From assembly GCA_002702965.1 (NCBI GenBank), contig PADE01000206.1, positions 1-11,198 of the forward strand: a DNA stretch of 11,198 nt, read 5' to 3'. The notes beneath the pieces are model-generated. The model saw only the letters and a list, made by a program, of their open reading frames with translations, ran no database searches and was not told the origin of the DNA. The DNA is from Planctomycetaceae bacterium (GTDB lineage Bacteria > Planctomycetota > Planctomycetia > Pirellulales > Pirellulaceae). Within the stretch, counting starts at the first letter, position 1; the number at the start of each line of letters is the position of its first letter. Both the position numbers and the translations under genes were made by a program. Below are positions 6,736 through 11,198 of the stretch, in pieces.

Positions 6736-7329
6736 ATGTCAGTTACCAGCAAACGGCCTTCGGAATTCATTTTTGTAGCTGCTCAGATCACGAGCCTTCG
6801 TTCTCGAAAATTTCCCTGCAGCTTGTGGCGGTGCGCTAGTGCAGTAATGCTGGCGGTCGTAACGCTTCCCGGCGTGTGTGGAGCAGGCGATATCGAGGAG
6901 CTTTACGAACACGCTCGTTTTTTCCAAGGAAACTGGAAAATCGAAATGGAAGAAGCGGGCAAGAAAAGTACTGAGACTGCGCGATGCATCGGCACGGCTG
7001 GCAAGTGCAATATCTGGTTCGGCAAGGACGCGACGTCCATGCACGGCTATGACCCGAAGACAAGAGCCTGGCGGGGTGTGGGACACTTCAAAGACGGAAG
7101 TCGTTGGGAGCGGGTGATCTCGCAGCCGGCGCAATCTCGAATCGTGGCTGGAACCACGATCATTTTTTCGGATACCACACTGCATCCCGACGGATCGAAG
7201 ACCTTTGCCACGGTAAACTTCACCTGCCTCGGACCTGACCGTTTCCGCGAAGTAACGACGCGCAAGGACCAAAATGGCAAGCCCTTGCCGACGATCCAGA
7301 CCGTTGCCCGACGTGTCACGTCCCAATAA
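6736..7329 (+). CDS. Exported protein, possibly lipocalin-like/DUF1579-like, function unknown
   Basis: The protein has 197 residues. The start is the ATG at 6736, with AGGA five bases upstream; an earlier in-frame ATG at 6685 has no such site. After an unusually long polar n-region, residues about 33-50 (ASAVMLAVVTLPGVCGA) look like a signal peptide h- and c-region. The mature part opens with a helix-like segment (IEELYEHARFFQGNWKIE), then beta-rich stretches, including HGYDPKTRAW (103-112), GHFKDGSRW (116-124) and a final strand ending IQTVARRV. The G-W-x-x-x opening and the YDPKT-x-x-W turn recall exported lipocalin-like (DUF1579-type) proteins common in planctomycetes, but I do not recognise the family with certainty. 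Cys84, Cys91 and Cys164 remain after processing, so one disulfide is possible. No operon partner is apparent. Confidence 0.85.
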   Translation: MSVTSKRPSEFIFVAAQITSLRSRKFPCSLWRCASAVMLAVVTLPGVCGAGDIEELYEHARFFQGNWKIEMEEAGKKSTETARCIGTAGKCNIWFGKDATSMHGYDPKTRAWRGVGHFKDGSRWERVISQPAQSRIVAGTTIIFSDTTLHPDGSKTFATVNFTCLGPDRFREVTTRKDQNGKPLPTIQTVARRVTSQ

Positions 7330-7570
7330 GTGCTCGTTGGGTTTCCCGGAGTATCAACGATCGCATGCGACACGGATCGCATCTCGCTCCACCCGTACGT
7401 TTCGAAGAGTTTCTACGGAAACAGATCGTGACCACGATGAATCCGCATTGGTGCGCTGCGCTGCCCGCCCTGCGCATCATGGAAACGACATCGACGGCGT
7501 TGCGGTCAACCTTGTGCGGTTGGAGAATGAACGTGCCGCGTCACCATGGTGGCGGGTGCGAGTAGCCAAA

Positions 7571-7597
7571 TCGGATCGTATGTATCGGATCGTATGT
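7571..7597 (+). repeat. Two tandem copies of TCGGATCGTATGT just before the DUF35 gene
   Basis: The 13-mer occurs at 7571-7583 and 7585-7597, a 14-base period, ending 9 bases before the ATG at 7607. The second copy runs directly into the ribosome-binding site (GAGG, 7598-7601). It may be a recent tandem duplication or a paired binding site. Confidence 0.8.
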
Positions 7598-7606
7598 GAG
7601 GTACGC

Positions 7607-8101
7607 ATGTCGCAGCAGGGAGAAGTGGCGGGTCCCCTTCCGGTTGTCAGTTGGCTCAAATTGCCGGCGGATGGTGAGCCCTATCTCGAGGGACACACAT
7701 GCGGCGGTTGCGGGGCGGTGTATCTCGGCTCCCGCGAGAACTGCTCTCGTTGCGGAGCCCGGGGTAAGATGGCCGCTACCAGGTTGTCTTCCAAGGGGAA
7801 GCTCTACTCGTACAGCATCGTGTACCGTAGTTACCCCGGTGTCGAGGTTCCGTACATCTCCGCGATTGTCGATCTGGAGGGAGGTGGAACCGTCAAGGGA
7901 AATCTGATTCACGTCGAGCCAGACCCCGACAAAGTCGCTTTCGATATGCCGGTCGAAGTGGTCTTTCAAGACGCACTCGGTCGCGTCGACGAGGAAGGCA
8001 ACCACTACATCAGTTACTTCTTTCAGCCGGCTGAAGATCACTCAACGCGCTCGGGTCGAGTTGCAAACCCAGCGTGTGATCCAGGAACGACAACCGCCTA
8101 G
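7607..8101 (+). CDS. DUF35 zinc-ribbon/OB-fold protein, thiolase partner subunit
   Basis: The protein has 164 residues. GAGG (7598-7601) sits five bases before the ATG at 7607; the in-frame ATG at 7580 lies within a tandem repeat and adds no family sequence. The domain order is typical of the family. A short N-terminal helix (LPVVSWLKLPADGEPYLEG) is followed by a rubredoxin-like zinc ribbon with C32, C35, C46 and C49 (CGGC and CSRC), then an OB-fold from about 55 to 140 (GKLYSYSIVYRSYPGVEVPY, VKGNLIHV, MPVEVVFQD, YISYFFQP). A polar tail of about 20 residues follows. DUF35 proteins bind thiolase-superfamily enzymes and help position acyl-CoA, as in the archaeal thiolase/HMG-CoA synthase complex, Ltp2-ChsH2 of steroid breakdown and BbsAB of toluene breakdown. 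The next gene, 24 bases on, is such a thiolase, so a heteromeric complex is likely. Confidence 0.94.
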   Translation: MSQQGEVAGPLPVVSWLKLPADGEPYLEGHTCGGCGAVYLGSRENCSRCGARGKMAATRLSSKGKLYSYSIVYRSYPGVEVPYISAIVDLEGGGTVKGNLIHVEPDPDKVAFDMPVEVVFQDALGRVDEEGNHYISYFFQPAEDHSTRSGRVANPACDPGTTTA

Positions 8102-8115
8102 CTCGGGAACGATTT

Positions 8116-8120
8116 GGAGA
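8116..8120 (+). promoter_or_regulatory. Shine-Dalgarno GGAGA that decides the thiolase start
   Basis: GGAGA ends five bases before the ATG at 8126. An in-frame TTG at 8114 overlaps this site and would add only four residues, so the ATG is preferred. Confidence 0.7.
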
Positions 8121-8125
8121 CAGAA

Positions 8126-9268
8126 ATGGGTGACGTTTATGTGATCGGTGTCGACATGATTAAGTTCGGTCGATTTCCCGAAAAGACGGTGCCCCAGCTG
8201 GGCGCGACCGCAGCGTTGATGGCGATGGACGATGCCGGACTGACCATCCACGACCTGCAAGGCCTGTATTGTGGGAACTTGTTTCAGGCCAGCGGCATGG
8301 TGGGCCAGAAGATTCTGCGGGAGATCGGTCAAACCGGGATCGCCGTGGTGAACTGTGCCAACGCGTGCGCTACGGGGGCGACCGCCTTCAGAGAGGCCTG
8401 GATGTCGATCAAGGCAGAAGTATTCGACGTGGTTCTGGCTGTCGGTGTCGAGCAAATGGGAAAAGGCCTGCTCGGCGGGCGCAGCGGAGGCTCTGGGGTT
8501 TTGAAAGAGGGTCTGCTCGGATCAGGGACCATGCCCGCGGTTTTTGCCGAGGCGGGCATGGAACACGCCCGAAACCACGGAACGACCTTTGAGCAGTTTG
8601 CGAAAGTGTCCGTGAAAAATCACCATCACTCGACGATGAACCCGAAGGCGATGTACCAGATTGAAACACCTTTGGAAACGGTCATGAACGCCGAGATGAT
8701 CTCCTATCCAAACACCAAGCTAATGTGCTCGGTGAACGTGGATGGTGCGGCGGCCGCGGTACTGGTCTCTGAACGGAAGGCCCGGGAAATGGGACTGTCA
8801 CGGGCTGTGAAGGTAAGGGCATCTGTTCTCACCAGCGATCCTTTCTCGGTTCGCGATCTCGTGATGCCGGACGTGAATGCCGTCACGCGATGCGCGGCTG
8901 ATCAGGCGTATCACATGGCCGGTGTTGGCCCGGACGACATCGATCTGGTGGAATTACACGACTGTTTTGCCACCGCGGAAATTCTTCACTACGAGAACCT
9001 GGGGCTCTGCAAGGACGGCGAAGCGGGTCGCATGATCGATGACGGCGAAGTCGCGCTCGGCGGACGAATTCCCGTAAACGTGTCGGGCGGCCTGCTTTCC
9101 AAGGGCCATCCGCTAGGTGCTACAGGCATCGCCAACATTTATGAGGTTTGCACCCATCTGCGGGGCGAAGCCGATCAGCGACAGGTCCCAGACGCTCGGC
9201 TTGGGTTGACGCATGTAATTGGTTTGGGCAGCGCGTGTGGTATTCACATCCTCGAGAGGGCTGCTTGA
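8126..9268 (+). CDS. SCP2-type thiolase family protein (acyl-CoA acyltransferase)
   Basis: The protein has 380 residues, a normal length for SCP2-type thiolases. It opens with VYVIGVDMIKFGR, the first strand of the fold. The expected catalytic residues are present: C81 in NACATG (acyl-accepting nucleophile), the HDCF motif (H278, C280) that marks SCP2-type thiolases, and H328 in GHPLGATG. A C-terminal GLGSACGIHIL supplies a further Cys (C371). Because the nucleophile and the HDCF Cys are intact, I favour thiolytic or Claisen chemistry on acyl-CoA over an aldolase role such as Ltp2, which lacks these cysteines. It is probably cytoplasmic and forms a complex with the DUF35 protein encoded 24 bases upstream. 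The substrate cannot be read from the sequence; no acyl-CoA dehydrogenase, hydratase or ligase is nearby in this window. Confidence 0.96.
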   Translation: MGDVYVIGVDMIKFGRFPEKTVPQLGATAALMAMDDAGLTIHDLQGLYCGNLFQASGMVGQKILREIGQTGIAVVNCANACATGATAFREAWMSIKAEVFDVVLAVGVEQMGKGLLGGRSGGSGVLKEGLLGSGTMPAVFAEAGMEHARNHGTTFEQFAKVSVKNHHHSTMNPKAMYQIETPLETVMNAEMISYPNTKLMCSVNVDGAAAAVLVSERKAREMGLSRAVKVRASVLTSDPFSVRDLVMPDVNAVTRCAADQAYHMAGVGPDDIDLVELHDCFATAEILHYENLGLCKDGEAGRMIDDGEVALGGRIPVNVSGGLLSKGHPLGATGIANIYEVCTHLRGEADQRQVPDARLGLTHVIGLGSACGIHILERAA

Positions 9269-9270
9269 CC

Positions 9271-9286
9271 GAACCGCTGCCGGTTC
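9271..9286 (+). terminator. Short perfect hairpin directly after the thiolase stop
   Basis: GAACCG (9271-9276) pairs with CGGTTC (9281-9286) around a CTGC loop, two bases after the stop codon. No T-run follows and the stem is only six pairs, so it may attenuate or stabilise the transcript end rather than terminate it. Confidence 0.25.
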
Positions 9287-9356
9287 ATGTTCGCGGCCGG
9301 GACGGTCGTGGGGGATGGCTGGGGGTCCGATCTTGATCTTCCAGGAGCGATGAACG

Positions 9357-10736
9357 ATGCGCAATCGAGTTGTCAGCGTGGCGTACCTGTGGACCGCGTC
9401 GTTGGCGTTGGTTTTCTTGACACTATCGAGCATGTCTCCGATTGCAGCGGAAAGCCCTCCAGGACAGGAGAACCCGGACCCCGCGCACATCACCGGAGCC
9501 AGCGGTGACGCTGCGATGATATTGACCCCCCGCAACGACATTGAGGACCACCGAAATGTGCAGTGGGCTCTGAACCACACCGCACCGGGAGGGACGGTCC
9601 GACTGGGCGCGGGGACGTTCTTCATGGGTGACGGAGAGACCGCTCCGCGCAAGACAGCGTGGATCCGGCGCGGACTAAAGGTGGTCGGCGTCAAGGAAGG
9701 GGCCATCTGGCGCACGATCGTTCGAGGTGGCGGCGAAGTGCTTGAACCGGGGGTCGGAGGTGCGCTCGAGGGCGGGACGTTCCGCATCCAACTGAAAGAT
9801 GACAACCATGCTGTGATCCTCGAAAACCTTTGGTTTCGTCACTGGTCGTGCGAGGTCGTCTTTATTCTTGCCAGTCATGGCTTCGAGTTTCGGCGGTGCC
9901 GTATTACCGACCCAGTCAACGCCGCGGACCCCAGCAGGATCCGGTTCGTTCACGCGTTGTGGACACAAGGTAACGACGCCCGCGGGGACTTTATCGCGGA
10001 AGATAACCTGGTCGAGATGGGTCAATACGATGGCCCTCTCGCCGAAGATGAACAGTTCATGGGGATTTTCACTGCCAACCACGACAACATCCGGATCATC
10101 AATAACACGATCATCGGGACCGACGAAGCAATTGAGATTCTGATGAATCGGTACGGTAATACGGGGCCTGGTGATCCGGCCGCCGCCCAAACTCCGGCGG
10201 AGATCGTGGTCGCAAATAACCGCATCGACGTGACCGGGACGCCCGGTCCTCGGTGGGGTGGCAGTTGGGCGATACTCATTTGCGGCAACTTGAACGTGGA
10301 CCGTGTTTTGATCAAGGACAACGACGTGACGAAGCGCGGCAAAGGTTGGGGAATGGGACTCAGCGGTGCGAACATGCACATCACGGGAAACACCTTTCGC
10401 TTCGAAGAACATCAGCAGAAGTTATCACGTGGAGCGGTGACGATTGGTGGTTATCCTCTGCTCGCGGGAAAGGCGATGGGCAGTTCGCTCACGAATTCGG
10501 TGATCAAGGACAACACCTTCCAGGGGCGCGTAGGAGAGCACGGCCTGTTTTTCATGCCCGGCGGTCAGGGCTTTGCCAACGCCTCCCGTGGAAACCGCAT
10601 CGATCTCGGCAAGTCACTCGTTACGTTAGGCGCCAAGACAACACTTACCTTGAGTCAGCAAATGACGGACAACGTGTTCTCTGGGGACCTGGATCGAATC
10701 ATCGACAACGCCAACGATGGCGCGAACAAGTACTGA
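9357..10736 (+). CDS. Exported right-handed parallel beta-helix repeat protein
   Basis: The protein has 459 residues. AGGAG (9343-9347) lies nine bases before the ATG at 9357. The N-terminus (VAYLWTASLALVFLTLSSM, then SPIAAES) is a clear signal peptide, cleaved near residue 31. The entry part (RNVQWALNHTAPGGTVRLGAGTF) is the usual cap of pectate-lyase-like proteins, in which a multi-element list of grid positions is filled. From about 150 to 445 there are repeated coils with N-N/N-D-x-x-I/V turns: DNIRIINNTIIGT, EIVVANNRIDVTG, RVLIKDNDVTKRG, MHITGNTFRF and NSVIKDNTFQG. These are asparagine ladders of a beta-helix. I see no recognisable pectate lyase or glycosidase catalytic motif, so it may be a polysaccharide lyase, hydrolase, epimerase or a binding protein. 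It starts 88 bases after the thiolase and may be co-transcribed, but a functional link is not evident. Confidence 0.93.
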   Translation: MRNRVVSVAYLWTASLALVFLTLSSMSPIAAESPPGQENPDPAHITGASGDAAMILTPRNDIEDHRNVQWALNHTAPGGTVRLGAGTFFMGDGETAPRKTAWIRRGLKVVGVKEGAIWRTIVRGGGEVLEPGVGGALEGGTFRIQLKDDNHAVILENLWFRHWSCEVVFILASHGFEFRRCRITDPVNAADPSRIRFVHALWTQGNDARGDFIAEDNLVEMGQYDGPLAEDEQFMGIFTANHDNIRIINNTIIGTDEAIEILMNRYGNTGPGDPAAAQTPAEIVVANNRIDVTGTPGPRWGGSWAILICGNLNVDRVLIKDNDVTKRGKGWGMGLSGANMHITGNTFRFEEHQQKLSRGAVTIGGYPLLAGKAMGSSLTNSVIKDNTFQGRVGEHGLFFMPGGQGFANASRGNRIDLGKSLVTLGAKTTLTLSQQMTDNVFSGDLDRIIDNANDGANKY

Positions 10737-10983
10737 TCGGCGGGTGGAGCTTGTGCAAACTCGCGTCCCACGTGCAACGGCGGTCATCCCGTCTCCGGGT
10801 GTTCCAGCGCGCGCGAGGCTGTGGTCCTCACCGCGCCGCCGGAGGGTGGAGAATTGGGTTTCCCGGCGCGCGATTGTGCCCGCGGACTGGCGACCAAGAC
10901 CGGGAGCCTCGTGTTCCGCTTGGTACGTTTTGCAGGTACGATCTGCGGAGCGCTCTCTGTTCGACTCACTTGGGAAATGACCC
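10737..10983. other. 247-base intergenic region before the GST gene
   Basis: No convincing gene or terminator is visible. GGTACG is repeated at 10922-10927 and 10935-10940, a 13-base period, about 45-60 bases before the next start, where a promoter or regulator site would be expected. A recognisable -35/-10 pair is not seen. Confidence 0.5.
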
Positions 10984-11198
10984 ATGAAGCTATGGCACTG
11001 TAACAACGCCCGATCGCTTCGGCCGCTGTGGGCGCTCGAGGAGATGGAGCTCGATTATGAGCTGGTTATGTTGCCGTTTCCACCGCGCGCGATGCAGCCC
11101 GAGTACCTGCAGATCAATCCTCTGGGGACGATACCGTATTTCGTGGATGGCGACGCGCACATGACCGAATCGAGCGGGATCTGTTTCTACCTGGTCGA
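10984..11198 (+). CDS. Glutathione S-transferase-like protein, N-terminal part (cut by window edge)
   Basis: Only the first 71 residues are in the window; GSTs are usually 200-230. These correspond to the thioredoxin-fold glutathione-binding domain. MKLWHCNNARSLRP is the first strand and helix, where the catalytic Ser or Cys normally sits (C6 or S11 here). LDYELVMLPFPPRAM forms strand 2 and its loop. NPLGTIPYFVDGDAHMTESS contains the cis-proline (P51) and the Glu-Ser pair (E62, S63) that binds the gamma-glutamyl part of glutathione. The start at 10984 is supported by TGGGA (10971-10975) eight bases upstream and by the typical MKL(W/Y)HC opening. The product is probably cytoplasmic and used in detoxification or as a glutathione-dependent isomerase; the class cannot be set without the C-terminal helical domain. 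Confidence 0.93.
   Translation, partial: MKLWHCNNARSLRPLWALEEMELDYELVMLPFPPRAMQPEYLQINPLGTIPYFVDGDAHMTESSGICFYLV

Noticed and set aside
7274..7606. N-terminal extension of the DUF35 protein from an ATG at 7274
   Set aside because: The extension overlaps the end of the 197-residue gene, is Arg/Ser-rich and has no family similarity. The ATG at 7607 has a good ribosome-binding site and matches the family's normal start.
1..11198. Search for CRISPR arrays, tRNA or rRNA genes, transposases, integrases or a defence-type gene cluster
   Set aside because: No regularly spaced repeats, RNA gene signatures or mobile-element proteins were seen on either strand.

Overview
The window looks like a piece of a planctomycete (Planctomycetota) chromosome. 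The strongest clue is the adjacent pair at the left end. One gene encodes a secreted protein with a planctomycete-type cytochrome domain plus DUF1549 and DUF1553, and the next encodes a DUF1501 protein with a twin-arginine leader. This pair is a hallmark of the phylum and is found in many copies per genome. The DNA is moderately GC-rich, and several products carry export signals, which fits. I cannot name the genus or species.

Layout. On the minus strand, reading right to left, lie a secreted endonuclease/exonuclease/phosphatase-family enzyme (4352-5536), a 516-base gap with an inverted repeat, the PSCyt1-DUF1549-DUF1553 protein (1274-3835) and, 16 bases on, the DUF1501 protein (1-1257, cut by the left edge). 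A divergent intergenic region (about 5537-5941) separates these from the plus-strand genes. Those are a small single-domain cupin (5942-6310), an exported 197-residue protein of uncertain family (6736-7329), a DUF35-type zinc-ribbon/OB-fold protein (7607-8101), an SCP2-type thiolase (8126-9268), an exported right-handed beta-helix protein (9357-10736) and the N-terminal part of a glutathione S-transferase-like protein (10984 to the right edge).

How the genes relate. Two close units can be supported: DUF1553-DUF1501 (16-base gap, paired across planctomycetes) and DUF35-thiolase (24-base gap, the known arrangement of a thiolase with its DUF35 partner subunit). The beta-helix gene follows the thiolase by 88 bases and may share its transcript. 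The cupin, the 197-residue protein and the GST each follow gaps of about 250-425 bases and are probably transcribed separately. I see no transposase, integrase, phage gene, CRISPR array, tRNA or rRNA.

I found no clearly new multi-gene system. The points most worth a second look are the thiolase/DUF35 pair of unknown substrate, a recurring ATGGTGGCG motif in the leaders of the plus-strand genes, several hairpins in long intergenic regions, and a protein-like open frame in the divergent region.
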